Below, piece after piece: positions 55,074 to 64,000 of a DNA stretch of 64,000 nt. The DNA comes from Bryobacterales bacterium (GTDB lineage Bacteria > Acidobacteriota > Terriglobia > Bryobacterales > Bryobacteraceae): positions 186,001-250,000 of the forward strand of contig JADJOP010000013.1 of the NCBI GenBank assembly GCA_016713735.1, in the 5' to 3' direction. The notes under the pieces were generated by a model that did no database searches, was not told the origin of the DNA, and saw only the letters and a list, made by a program, of their open reading frames with translations. The stretch's first letter is position 1, and every line of letters begins with the position of its first letter. The position numbers and the translations under genes are program-made.

Positions 55074-55376
55074 ATGCTGAAACAGCTTGAGCGATTGATG
55101 GAATTGGGGATTGAAGCGGCTCCGGTGGATGGGATGGAGAGGCATGTGGTGTTTGCGCGGGCGGGGTATGCGGCGCTGGTGGAGCGGACGCGCGAAGGGT
55201 TTGGGCGCGTGGGGGCGGCGGGTCTGATGACCGAGGCCGGGCTGGCGATGCTGATGTGGCGCGAGGGGAAAGCGTATTTTGTCGCGCGTGGGGTGGAGCA
55301 GGCGGCGAGCGAGGAGCAGGTGGCGGCGCTGCGGTCGTTCTCGAGTGATTTGGAGCGGACGCTGCGGGCGTGCTAA
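55074..55376 (+). CDS. Hypothetical 100-residue protein
   Basis: Helical N-terminus (LKQLERLMELGIEAAPVDG), a short beta part (MLMWREGKAYFVARG) and a helical end (ALRSFSSDLERTLRAC). No family recognised. It begins about 12 bases after the DUF151 stop and could be its third operon member. Confidence 0.5.
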   Translation: MLKQLERLMELGIEAAPVDGMERHVVFARAGYAALVERTREGFGRVGAAGLMTEAGLAMLMWREGKAYFVARGVEQAASEEQVAALRSFSSDLERTLRAC

Positions 55377-55698
55377 CCGGCTCCGCCGGCTTTCCGCGGC
55401 CCTGGCGCGAGCGGCGGTGTGCCTTCGCGGGCGGTGCTAGCCGCACGGCATCCGCGGCCCTGGCGGTGCTAGCCGCACGGCATCCGCGGCCCTGGCGGTG
55501 CTAGCCGCACGGCCTCCGCGGCCCATGCGCGAGCGGCGGTGTGCCTTTGCGGGCGGGACCGCTCCGTTACCGTCGCGGCTCAGTTACGGGCGTTTGTGCG
55601 TTGCGGGTGGTGTTTGCGTTGTCCGGTGCGTGCGTGGCCGGGTATGTGCGCTGCGGGTTGTTGGTGATTGGGTTTGGGTGCGTTTTGGGGGTGCTCCG
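55377..55698. other. Gene-free GC-rich stretch holding nested repeats
   Basis: About 320 bases. It contains three 32-bp tandem units (listed separately) flanked on both sides by GCGCGAGCGGCGGTGTGCCTT(C/T)GCGG (near 55407 and 55528), then the interspersed GCGGGCGGGACCGCTC motif near 55552, then a T/G-rich run to 55698. No gene. Confidence 0.6.
55432..55527. repeat. Three tandem 32-bp repeats
   Basis: The unit begins CGGTGCTAGCCGCACGGC and continues (A/C)TCCGCGGCCC(T/A)(G/T)G. Copies: 55432-55463, 55464-55495 and 55496-55527; the third has substitutions. There are no spacers, so this is not a CRISPR array. Each unit has the palindromic GCTAGC and CCGCGG cores. Confidence 0.85.
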
Positions 55699-56238
55699 TT
55701 AGGGGTGTTTGAGGGTGGGGTTGATGTCCTTGGTGGGTTTCTTGCTTGGAGGTGGGGGGAATTTGCCGTTGAGGATCTTGTCGAGTTCCTTATCCTGGGG
55801 GTGTTTGATGGGGTGGCGCTGGGTGTTGTCGGTGGGTTTGGCCATGGTGGAGCGGAGGATGGGGGGGATGGGTTTGATTTTGGGGAGCGCACCGACGTAG
55901 GGGGCGTGGTTGGCCAGCGGAGGGCAGTCGGTGGTTTGGTCGGGGAAGCGTTCGATTTCGTTGCGGCGGTCCTGGAGGGCTTTGAGTTCCTTGAGGGCGC
56001 TGCGGCCGTCGCGGAGGGCGTGGGACTTGGCCATTTGGAAGCGGTGGACTTCGCGGCCGTTGGAGGGTTGGGCTTCCTGAAGGAGGAGGATGGTGCGTTC
56101 GTAGGATTCGGCGGTGACCTGGCTGGAGGCGAGGTCGCGGCAGAAGTTGCGTTCGAGGGCGCCTTTGGCGTTGTAGGCGTGGACGAGGATTTCGGTGCGC
56201 TGTTCGATTGTTTCGATTGCCGCGGTGGCGGAATGCAT
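55699..56238 (-). CDS. Hypothetical protein, helical with Pro/Lys-rich tail
   Basis: 179 residues. The first 110 residues are helical (IETIEQRTEILVHAYNAKGA; ALKELKALQDRRNEIERFPD), the last 50 are rich in Pro and Lys (NGKFPPPPSKKPTKDINP). No signal peptide. No family recognised. It lies downstream of the restriction-modification gene on the same strand, about 200 bases after its end. Confidence 0.5.
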   Translation of the reverse strand: MHSATAAIETIEQRTEILVHAYNAKGALERNFCRDLASSQVTAESYERTILLLQEAQPSNGREVHRFQMAKSHALRDGRSALKELKALQDRRNEIERFPDQTTDCPPLANHAPYVGALPKIKPIPPILRSTMAKPTDNTQRHPIKHPQDKELDKILNGKFPPPPSKKPTKDINPTLKHP

Positions 56239-56439
56239 AGAAGCGTTCTCCTTCCGCTCCGAGTTTCTTACCGGGGGTGAGGGGAAATTGGCGGGCGATT
56301 TTGGATCTGGTTGATATTGGGGGAGAAATAGGGGTGGATGGGCGGTGACTGCGCGGTTTGGGTGGGGCGATTTTAGGGGCCGCCGATGAACGCAGATGAA
56401 CGCAGATGGCGGATTTAGGAGGGTATGATCCGCTTTTGT

Positions 56440-59355
56440 TTAGCGGAACTCGGGGAGGGCGTTGACTAGGGCGACGGTTTCGACGGAGACGCGGACGACC
56501 TGGCCGACGAGGCGGACGATGTAGTGGGGGTCGCCGGGGCGGTTGGGGTCGGATTCGCCGTAATCGGTGGTTTTGATCTGATATTGGTCGATGACCCATT
56601 CGAGGGCGGAGCGGGAGCCGAGGCGGTAGTCGTGGGCTTCGGGGGGGATGCCGTGGAGGGTGAGGGAATCGTTGACGCGGAGGGAGCGCTTATCGGGGGA
56701 GAGCTTCATCTTTTGACGCTGAGGGAAGGTATGTAGGGCGCGCCGGGGGCGAGTTCTTCGGTGAGGGGGTAGGGTTCGAGGGATTCGTAGTGGACGTGGA
56801 GGCGGGCGAGGGCGGCTCCGGCGGCGGCGAAGGCGTGGAAGCCGGGGGCGAAGGGGATGCGGGGGAGTTCGCGCTTGAGGTTGCCGGCGTAGCGGGCGCG
56901 GTATTCGGGGTGATGGAGGAGGGCGTAGATGTAGTGGAAGAGGTCGCCGGGGAGATGGTGGGGTCAGCGTAGTGCGCGCGGAAGGATTCGACGGCTTCGG
57001 GTTTTAGGTGGGAGAGGGGGAAGCACTGGGAGCCGCCCTGGGGAAGGACGTCACAGATCGTGGATGATGCTAGGGCGAAAAATGGCCAGTCGGCTCCGGA
57101 TTTCAACCATACGACGGTGCCTTCAACCGAGGGCCACTGGTAGACCCGTTCGATCAGGAGTTTGTCGAAATACAGCCATTGGTGAGTGAATGGGCGGTAG
57201 AGTGCGGCTCGCAAATTGGTAGATTCGTACGCGGCGGGTTGAGCGCGCAATGCGTTTTTCTTTAAGGTCTCGCTCCATTTGACGTGGCTAGGCCAATCTG
57301 CATCCGGGTTCGCCTGATGGCGATGGATCTCTGCGTTGTAGTGATCAACGAATCTGGCTATGCGGTCCCCCAGAGCGTCGCGGTCCCAGTCGTAGACGAC
57401 ATCATCCCGGTTCGTTTTGACGCCCACGGTATAGAGATCGAACAGTGCATCGAGGCGGAGGTAGTTACGGTATTCGTCGGCGTGCTCGGGGATAAGCCAT
57501 GTATGTTCCGCGTCTGGCGTGAGGGATTCCCAGGGAACCTGCGAATCCGCGAGGAATTCAAGCTTTTCGCCTTTGCGCCACATTTCGGGGACACGGTGAT
57601 AGCGGAGGCGCTTGGGTGCGCCTCGCTTCTTGACGGCTATGGTGACGCCAACGCCAACCTGGATTCCGAAGACGTTGTGGCTTGTGCCGCTGATCTTGGG
57701 GTTGCGGCGCACGTTTCCGTGCAAGTCGATGTGGTCGATGTGATCAAAGTCCTGGAGTAAGTGCTTGCGCATGCCGTCGAAGGCGATCTGATCGACGAAG
57801 CTGTTGTTGGAGACATAGCAGACGATGCCGTCGCGGTTGCCAAGGCGGTCGGCGGCCCAGCGGAAGAACTTGACGTACATGTCGGAGAGGGAGTTCTTGT
57901 TGGTGGCCTGGGAGTCCTTGGCGTAGGTGTCGCGGATGCGCTGGTCCACGAACTTGTATTTGCGGTTTTTGTTGTTGTCGTTCTCGGACTTCTGGCCGAC
58001 GTTATAGGGCGGGTTGCCGATGATGACGGTGATGGCGGCATCCTTCTGAACTTGGACGCGCTTTGTGTTGTCGGGGGCGAACATGTCGATCTGCTTGTGT
58101 TCCAGGAGGTCGAGGGTATCGACAAAGCAGAGGCCATCGAATGCCTTGTAGCCGCCGCCCATCTTCTCGAAGTAAGCGTGCTCAATGTTGAGGCTGGCGA
58201 CGTAGTAGGGGAGCAGCATCACTTCGTTGGCGAAGAGGCGGTGCTCGTAGGCTTCGGCCAGGGCGCGGGGAGGGATGCGGCGGATGAGGTTGACGATGAA
58301 GTTTCCGGTTCCGGTGCAGGGGTCGAGGATGACGACTTCGGGGGATTCGAGGGAGAGGCCGAACTCATCGCGAAGGGCGTCTTCGACGGAGGCGCACATG
58401 TAGTCGACGATTTCGGGGGGGGTGTAGACGATGCCGTGGGTGTCGGCGGTGGAGGGGGAGAAGGACTGGAAGAAGCGTTCGTAGACGGAGTTGAGGAAGA
58501 TCTGTTTTTCGCTGAAGTGTTCGAGGTTGCGGCCTTCGCGTTCGATGGCGTCGTAGTAGCGGTCGAGTTTTTGGAGGAACTGGGATTTGGAGAAGCTGCC
58601 GGAGGCGAGGGCGTCGATGACCTTTTCGACCTGGGCGGCGATGACGTTGCTGGTGGTGAATTCGGGGTTTTGGAAGAGGTTGCGCATGAGGCGCTCAGTG
58701 AGGAGGTGCTGGATGAGCATCTCGTCGACCTGGGCGGGGGTGAGTTCGGGGTGGAGTGAGGCGCGGCAGACGGTGAGGAATTCGGCGAAGGCCTGCTGGA
58801 AGCGGGGGATGCGGGTGTGGGCGTCGTCGATGTGGCGGCGGAGGGCGGTGGCGAGGCCGGGGATGCTCTGCTGAAACTCGGCCATGGCGACTTGGAATTC
58901 GCGGATGTTTTCTTCGTCGTGGTTGAGGAAGGTGGTGAGGAGTTCGGCTACTTTGCGGGGTTCGGCGAGGGGGGAATTCGCCTCGGGTGGCGCGGTCCTG
59001 GTAGAGGACGGCGGTTTGGGGTGTCTTCAAAGATGGTGTTGCGGGTGGGGTAGCCGGCGCGGAGTTTGCGGGAGATTTCGTCGGCGAGTTTGTCGCCGGG
59101 GTCCTTGGCTTCCCACCAGCCGCGGGGGATGTGGAGTTCGTCGTGGATGGTGCCGTCGGGGACGATGCGGCGGTCTTCGAAGTTGATGGGCTGTTCGGGG
59201 ACGAGGAGCCAGCCGCGTTTTTTGGCGGCTTTGTCGAGGAGGGTTTGGAAGGGGGCTTTGAGGCCGAGTTCGTGGGAGACGCCTTGGCGCTTGAGGTGGG
59301 CGAGGTCGCGGAGGTAGGCCTTGATGATGGGGTCAGAGGGGGCCAGTTCCAGCAT
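56440..59355 (-). CDS. Single-chain restriction-modification enzyme, type IIG/ISP-like (several frame breaks)
   Basis: About 970 codons when joined. The N-terminus (MLELAPSDPIIKAYLRDLAH) contains a PD-(D/E)XK-like nuclease site: Asp in IVPDGTIHDE and Glu-Ala-Lys in RGWWEAKDPGD. A helical linker follows, then an N6-adenine methyltransferase with motif I DPCTGTGNFIVNLI and motif IV GNPPYNVGQ, then a target-recognition-like region (RAALYRPFTHQWLYFDKLLI) and the family-typical end YRLGSRSALEWVIDQYQIKT. There is no SF2 helicase part, unlike full type ISP enzymes. Frame changes near 59020, 58975, 56955 and 56705 are single-base. It would methylate and cut DNA as one polypeptide. Confidence 0.8.
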
Positions 59356-60255
59356 GGATATAAGAAGCGTAACAGGGAATGGGGGAATGTTTGGGGGGGA
59401 GTGAGGAGATGGTAGGACGTGCGGCGCGCAGGGTGAGGATCATTTTGAGTCCGACAAAGACGAGGATGAGGGCGAGGCCGTAGCGGAGGAGGTGGAAGCG
59501 GTCCATGACGCCGGCGAGGACGAAGTAGAGAGCACGGAGGCCGAGGATGGCGAAGATGTTGGAGGTGTAGACGATGAAGGGGTCGAGGGTAATGGCGAAG
59601 ATGGCGGGGATGGAATCGACGGCGAAGACGATATCGGTTGCTTCGACGGCGATGAGGACCAGCAGCAGCGGGGTGGCGACGCGTTTGCCCGATTCGATGA
59701 CGGTGAAGCGCGGACCATGGTAGGCGGTGACGCTGGGCACATAGCGGTGAAAGAGCAGGAAGAGGGGATTGCGTTGGGGATGCATTTCGGCCGCGCGGCG
59801 GCATTTTGAGGCCGGGTGAAGATGAGGAAGGCCCCGAAGACGTAGATGATCCAGTGGAAATGCTGGAGGAGGGCGGCGCCGAGGAGGATGAACACGGCGC
59901 GCATGATGAGGGCGCCGAGGATGCCCCAGAACAGCACTTTGTGCTGGTAGGCGGGCGGGGACTGAAGTAAGAAAAGATGACGATGAACACGAAGATGTTG
60001 TCCACCGAGAGGGCTTTTTCGATGAGGTAGCCGGTGAGAACTCGAGGCCGCGCTCGGGCCCGAACCAGTGGTAGACGCCGGCGTTGAAGACCATGGCGAG
60101 GGCGACCCAGACGGCCGTCCAGATGAGGGCTTCGCGTGTATTGACGGCATGCTCACGGCGGTGGAAGACGCCGAGGTCGATGGCGAGCAGGGCCAGGACG
60201 AGGAGGGGTGAAGCCGCCCCACAGCAGGGGGCGTGCCTATGCTGTCAACGCCCAT
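59333..60255 (-). CDS. TerC-family integral membrane protein (many frame breaks)
   Basis: About 305 codons when joined. Diagnostic segments in different frames: SVDNIFVFIVIFSYFS, VLFWGILGALIMRAVFIL, HWIIYVFGAFLIFT and EATDIVFAVDSIPAIFAITL, with the intramembrane acidic residues of TerC/Alx proteins. Family members handle manganese efflux or tellurite resistance. At least four indels lie between 59780 and 60230. The start MGVDSIGTP at 60255 is likely. The C-terminal end (HAGTGPL) overlaps the restriction gene start by 23 bases; the true end is uncertain because of the indels. Confidence 0.75.
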
Positions 60256-60347
60256 GCGAACACCCAAGGGGCCCGCGGGCCGGGCGACGAAGCCGGACGA
60301 GGGGAGTGCGGCGGCTGGAGTCGGGGATGGTCAATGGCATTCGATAT

Positions 60348-60494
60348 TCATTCCAGGAGGCTCGCCAGGTAGAGGGTGCCGACGAGGATCCCGCACACCA
60401 ACAATAGCTGAGCGTAGTAGACGAGGCGGAACCAGAGTCCGACGGCCCCTTTGCGGTGAAGCTTGTTTCTGATCCGCTGACCATGAGGGTGCAT
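60348..60494 (-). CDS. 48-residue single-span membrane protein upstream of terC
   Basis: ATG 60494 has a perfect AGGAGG six bases upstream. The protein starts MHPHGQRIRNKLHRKGAVGL, is basic at the N-terminus, and has one hydrophobic helix YYAQLLLVCGILVGTLYLAS. It ends about 90 bases before the TerC start on the same strand, so the two may be co-transcribed. No family recognised. Confidence 0.65.
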   Translation of the reverse strand: MHPHGQRIRNKLHRKGAVGLWFRLVYYAQLLLVCGILVGTLYLASLLE

Positions 60495-60628
60495 TGTTCA
60501 CCTCCTGGGTCGACCGCGGGGCCACGTCCGGCATTGAGGAGGGCTTGGCTGGACTGCGCCTCCGGCCATCGCCCTCTAACTGCACGGTACAGCGGATTCC
60601 ATTCATCGGCAAATAGATAATCACAGTC

Positions 60629-60642
60629 ATACCAATCGGTAT
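60629..60642. promoter_or_regulatory. Palindromic operator candidate upstream of the small membrane protein and terC
   Basis: ATACC-AATC-GGTAT is a perfect 5-bp inverted repeat about 140 bases before the small-ORF start. On the minus strand it overlaps TTGGTA, a possible -35, and is followed by GATTATCTA, a possible -10. A further GGTAT lies a few bases away. It could bind a dimeric repressor. Confidence 0.4.
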
Positions 60643-60739
60643 TTCCGAGGTATGGCGCGGGCCTGGGAAGGGCGGAATTGCCGCCGTGGAGTAAGTCGGA
60701 GGCAGGAGGGCGGTTGGGGGTGGAACTGGGGCGGGCCGG

Positions 60740-61771
60740 TTAGAGGGCCATGCCGAGACCGACTAAGTTGGCGGCGAGGATGATGATGATCATGCCGGCC
60801 CAGAGGATGGCGATGGGGCGGCGGTTGACCTTGGCCCATTCGCCGAGGGAGAGGCCGACGAGGCCGCCGAACAGGACGTAGCCGCTCATGTGGAGCATCC
60901 AGTTGAGGTAGTCGAGGCGGGGGGGGATGCTGGCGGCGCCCCAGGCGTAGAAGAAGAACTGGAGGTACCACATGATGCCGCCGGTGGCGGCCATGGCGGC
61001 GTTGCCGAGGTTGCCGGGGAGGGGTTGGGCGAGGTCGCGGCGAAGGGAGAGGTTGGGCTTGAGGGCGAGGCGGGAGAAGCAGTAGGCGAAGTTGACGAGT
61101 CCGCCGCCGCCCATGATGATGACGTAGCTGGGGAGGGCGGCGTAGAGGGGGTGGACGCCGAGTTGGAGGGCGGCGGCTTCGATGGGCTTGGCGGAGTCGA
61201 TGGCGAAGGACATGCCGGAGGAGAAGATGCCGCACATGATGGCCAGGAGGAGTCCGCGTTTGATGTCGAGCTGTTCGGCGGTGAGGCCGAGTTGTTCTTC
61301 GCGCTGGTGGCCGGCGTAAGTGACCACGGCGACGCCGGTGAGGGCGACGACGATGCCGGCGAGGGAGACGAGGCCGCTTTGGGAGGTGAAGAGGAAGAGG
61401 AAGTTGCCGCGGAGGAAGGGGGGCATCAGGGTGCCGATGACGAGGGTGGTGCCGATGGCGATGCCGATGCCGAGCGACATGCCGAGGTAGCGCATCGTGA
61501 GGCCGTAGCTGACGTTGCCGACGCCCCACATGCAGCCGAAGAGGCAGGCTTTGAGGACGGTGGAGGAGTCGAGGGCGGCGTAGAAGGCGCGGAAGTCGGG
61601 GAGCAAGGCGAAGCTGACGGCGATGGGGAGGAGGACCCAGGAGAAGAAGCCGGCGACGGCCCAGGTGGTTTCCCAGGACCAGCGTTTCACTTTACCGATG
61701 GGGGCGTAGAAGGCGGCGGCGGAGGCGGCGCCGACCATGTGCCAGCCGATGGCGCTGATGATGGAATGCAC
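60740..61771 (-). CDS. rhaT: L-rhamnose-proton symporter RhaT
   Basis: 343 residues, ten helices. Family phrases: GWHMVGAASAAAFYAPIGKV, KRWSWETTWAVAGFFSWVLL, CMWGVGNVSYGLTMRYLGMS, GIFSSGMSFAIDSAKPIEAA. It belongs to the RhaT branch of the DMT superfamily and imports rhamnose with H+. No rhamnose catabolic gene is in the window. Intact. Confidence 0.92.
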   Translation of the reverse strand: MHSIISAIGWHMVGAASAAAFYAPIGKVKRWSWETTWAVAGFFSWVLLPIAVSFALLPDFRAFYAALDSSTVLKACLFGCMWGVGNVSYGLTMRYLGMSLGIGIAIGTTLVIGTLMPPFLRGNFLFLFTSQSGLVSLAGIVVALTGVAVVTYAGHQREEQLGLTAEQLDIKRGLLLAIMCGIFSSGMSFAIDSAKPIEAAALQLGVHPLYAALPSYVIIMGGGGLVNFAYCFSRLALKPNLSLRRDLAQPLPGNLGNAAMAATGGIMWYLQFFFYAWGAASIPPRLDYLNWMLHMSGYVLFGGLVGLSLGEWAKVNRRPIAILWAGMIIIILAANLVGLGMAL

Positions 61772-62336
61772 GGGATTCCCTTCCGGTCCGGGGGAGTGGG
61801 GCCAGGGATGGGGCGCGGCTAGGGACGGCGTGGCCGCGCGGGGCCTGGCGGGTGGGGCCCGGACAAAGAGTTAGAGTACAGCATTGGGGGGCGGCTTGGC
61901 GCGGACGAATCGAGACGGACCGGGTGTAGTCACGGGTCAACTGTTCTTGGTTGTGGGCCGGTGCGAGCGCGCGGCACGGATTGCGGGGATGGTGCGCGGG
62001 CGGCGGATGCCCGAAGGGGGAATGGTAAGGCTGCCTGGGCGATCACCGGAGCGGGGGCGAAAATGGAACGAATAAGATTCACATCAGTATTGAATCGCCA
62101 TCCAATTCGTAAGCCTTATTCAGTTGTTGAATCAGGGGGAAAGCGACTGATCAGGAGTTCGGTTTGACAGACCACCATGCTCTGACTATGTTCATGTGGC
62201 TTACATTGCCGACAGTATCTCACCAGCACGAGTTGAAGTATATCCATTAGAAACTCAGAAAAACATCTTGCAATGAACCAGAACTCGATGTAATCTTCGG
62301 CTGAGGTTCTGGCCAATCAAGTTCCGCAACATCAGA
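61772..62336. other. Intergenic stretch before the Cys-rich exported protein
   Basis: About 565 bases. The first half is GC-rich and holds the presumed rhaT promoter; nothing specific was recognised. From about 62080 the base composition drops clearly in GC, with AT-rich words such as GATTCACATCAGTATTGAA, which suggests the right-hand genes were acquired separately. No RNA gene was recognised. Confidence 0.5.
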
Positions 62337-62816
62337 TTGCACGGCTTTGTTGCCTCCATCGTCATGCTCAGTATGGCGGCGTTGGCAACCCATCGATTGA
62401 CGGTCCAACCGGTACAAGCGTATTCCACGTTCGATGAACGTGGTCAAGCGATACCTAGCCTGTTCCACGGCGCGGCTAAGGATGCACGGTTCAGAACGCC
62501 TGCCTGGCACAGGGCAAAACTGAATGCCTGCAATGTGCCGATTCTCCGGGGCTTGGCCGCCGCTGTCGAGAGGCATTCACCCTTCAGCACCGTGAGCGCC
62601 TTCTCTTGTGGCAGTGGCGGATCGTGTCTCGGTCATTGGATGGAGGATTCTTCGCCGTCATGTTGGGGGTATGGTTCGTGGTGCGGCACCAGTCAGTCAA
62701 CTGATTTCCAGTCCGACAGTATCCATGGAACCTACTGCAATGGGCGCCGGGTCACTGGCAACGACGGTTGTGACGGGTGTACGTGCGAGGAAGCTTCATG
62801 TAACTCTTGCCCTTAG
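62337..62816 (+). CDS. Cys-rich exported protein of unknown family
   Basis: 159 residues from TTG 62337; ATG 62364 is an alternative. The N-terminus (HGFVASIVMLSMAALATHRL, to about QAYS) looks like a weak signal peptide. The last 95 residues contain 11 Cys, in a pattern of CGSGGSC, PSCWGYGSWCG, GTYCNGRRVTG and GCDGCTCEEASCNSCP. Ser, Gly and Trp are frequent. A disulphide-stabilised extracellular domain or a metal cluster is possible. It ends 45 bases before the next exported protein on the same strand. The lower GC content differs from its neighbours. Confidence 0.55.
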   Translation: MHGFVASIVMLSMAALATHRLTVQPVQAYSTFDERGQAIPSLFHGAAKDARFRTPAWHRAKLNACNVPILRGLAAAVERHSPFSTVSAFSCGSGGSCLGHWMEDSSPSCWGYGSWCGTSQSTDFQSDSIHGTYCNGRRVTGNDGCDGCTCEEASCNSCP

Positions 62817-62861
62817 CTGTAGTCCCGCTAAGGCACATCCAAGGAATAGGAGGTTCCGCAT

Positions 62862-63861
62862 ATGTTGAGATGGAAACTGAGTCAGTTCCCGGCTTCCCGG
62901 CTGTGGCAAGTGGGCTACGCGATACTCATCTTGATGGCAGCCTGCGTCCTGCAGGCAGAACCGTTCAACACTGAAGGCAGGAAGGTGTTGCTGCCAGTCG
63001 ACACGCAGGGTGTGGGCCACCGGTTTTGGTCGAATGGCTTCCTCGCCGTCCGGGAAATCGAGAAGGCGACCGTTCACCTACATAATGGCGAAGGAAAGAG
63101 GCTCTGGACAGTGAGAGTCACGGTTCCGGAATCGGTTCAGACGACCTTATATCCGGTGACAGTGTGGCCCGACGGGTCTGCGGCAGCGGCTGGCGGCGCT
63201 GTATCGGCGGACGGAGCGCGCGGTCCGTTCCTCGTCCTGATTGATCCGGCGGGGAAAATCACACGGATGGTGCGTACGGCGCCGTTCGTGGCGCAACATC
63301 TTACAGTGGCGCGGGATGGCTCACTGTGGGCGTTTGGGCGGATTCTGAGCGACTGGGGCGAGAAGAAGGACAAGCCACACATGATGGTGCGGAAGTACTC
63401 GCGGGATGGCCGGGAGTTGGCGGCTGTACTGCCCAGGGACACATTCCCCGATTGGCCACATCCGGCACGGCACCGGCGGTGATGGCGGCGATGTCAAGCT
63501 GGAGGGACAGGGGTGGGCCTAAGTGACCAGGGATGGCGAGTGGGTGGAGATCTCGACGGAAACGGGCGAGCAGTTAGCCCGCCGAAAGCTGGCGATCCCG
63601 AACCCTTTCCGGCTCTATGGCGCGACGTATGGACCGGAGGGCGACCTGTATTTGAGTGGATCGACACGCGATGCGGCGAAGAAGGAGGTCCAGGTGTATG
63701 CGCGTGTCGAGCGGGCGAGCGGGGCGTGGAACGACGTAACGCAGAAGGCCAACGTTACACCGTACCGTGGCCTCACGATCGTGGGCTCGGATGGGGATTC
63801 GGTGGTGCTGGCAAGCGGAGCGGCTGAGGTGCAGTTCGTTCCGTTCGCACGATTGCGATAG
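62862..63861 (+). CDS. Exported beta-propeller-like protein (frame broken near 63470-63525)
   Basis: About 333 codons. AGGAGG lies eight bases before ATG 62862. The N-terminal hydrophobic stretch (LWQVGYAILILMAACVLQA) is a signal peptide, possibly with a lipobox-like Cys. Repeated blades: FWSNGFLAVREIEKATVHLH, LFLVLIDPAGKITRM-like, LTVARDGSLWAFGRI, GATYGPEGDLYLSG and YRGLTIVGSDGDSVVLAS, each with the D/E-G turn of propellers. The frame changes twice around 63470 and 63520. No enzyme motif seen. It probably works with the Cys-rich protein upstream. Confidence 0.6.
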
Positions 63862-63884
63862 GCCGGGCGCGGCTTCCCGTGAGC

Positions 63885-63920
63885 AACATGAGGGCCGTGG
63901 GCTGCCGCGGTCCTCATGTT
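63885..63920. terminator. Long near-perfect stem-loop after the propeller gene
   Basis: AACATGAGGGCCG and CGGTCCTCATGTT pair around a short loop (13 bp with one mismatch), 24 bases after the stop codon. There is no T-tract on either strand, so it could be a hairpin terminator of the Rho-assisted kind or an RNA-stability element. Confidence 0.6.
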
Positions 63921-64000
63921 AGACTGCAAGCGGACGTGTTCAGCCGACACCACCGGGAGGTTCAATTACTGCTTGCGCTGGCCGATGTGGCGCTGGCGGC

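Noticed and set aside
55432..55527. 32-bp repeats as a CRISPR array
   Set aside because: Copies are directly adjacent with no spacers and there are no cas genes in the window.
57761..58759. Open frame of 332 codons on the plus strand, Val/Gly/Asp-rich
   Set aside because: Antisense of the restriction-modification gene; composition is that of a complement frame.
60495..60700. Manganese riboswitch of the yybP-ykoY type upstream of terC
   Set aside because: I looked for the conserved core sequences on the minus strand and did not find them.
60890..61822. Open frame of 310 codons on the plus strand, Glu/Gly-rich
   Set aside because: Antisense of rhaT, whose ten-helix family match is clear.

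Overview
The window comes from a high-GC Acidobacteriota genome, most likely of the Bryobacterales/Solibacter type. I infer this from the gene families present: TonB-dependent receptors with an N-terminal carboxypeptidase-like regulatory domain, a PEP-CTERM protein, many exported TPR proteins, a DUF507 protein, a DUF1385-prfA-prmC cluster, a bacterial alpha-2-macroglobulin operon and a RhaT-type rhamnose symporter. No rRNA or other strict taxonomic marker was used.

Left third (1-18.8 kb), accessory. A putative defence cassette reads rightward: a MORC/MutL-like GHKL ATPase (cut by the window edge), a 49-codon ORF, a Z1-domain helicase-like protein and a DUF4420 PD-(D/E)XK nuclease, all overlapping by a few bases. 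An IS3-family element (5.66-7.19 kb) follows. A leftward operon then encodes an exported protein, a CHASE2 membrane protein, a truncated TPR remnant and two large TPR-CHAT (caspase-like) proteins with signal peptides. One of these carries about 22 TPR units of 126 bp. A 3' fragment of tRNA-Gly, a tyrosine integrase and an intact tRNA-Arg close the region.

Middle (19-50 kb), mostly core. A leftward translation/transcription cluster reads tRNA-Tyr, tRNA-Thr, tuf, rpmG, tRNA-Trp, secE, nusG, rplK. It stops at rplK; rplA is not where it is expected. It is followed by a PEP-CTERM protein, a HAD phosphatase, a VOC protein, an MFS exporter, a polytopic membrane protein, ribokinase, DUF507, YjbQ, a His-rich ZnuD-like receptor, ispG, a degenerate receiver protein, a TPR protein, DUF1385-prfA-prmC, a DUF1175/alpha-2-macroglobulin/membrane operon, a siderophore receptor and three small genes.

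Right (50-64 kb), mixed. An IS1380 element appears to define the C-terminus of an exported repeat protein. Then come miaB, a DUF151 nuclease, a tandem-repeat patch, a single-chain type IIG/ISP-like restriction-modification gene, TerC with a small membrane protein upstream, rhaT, a Cys-rich exported protein and an exported propeller-like protein.

An important caveat is that at least a dozen genes change frame by single-base indels, often in homopolymers. These include tuf, which the cell cannot lose. Many of these breaks are therefore probably sequence errors and not pseudogenes. I annotate each such gene over its full span and say so.
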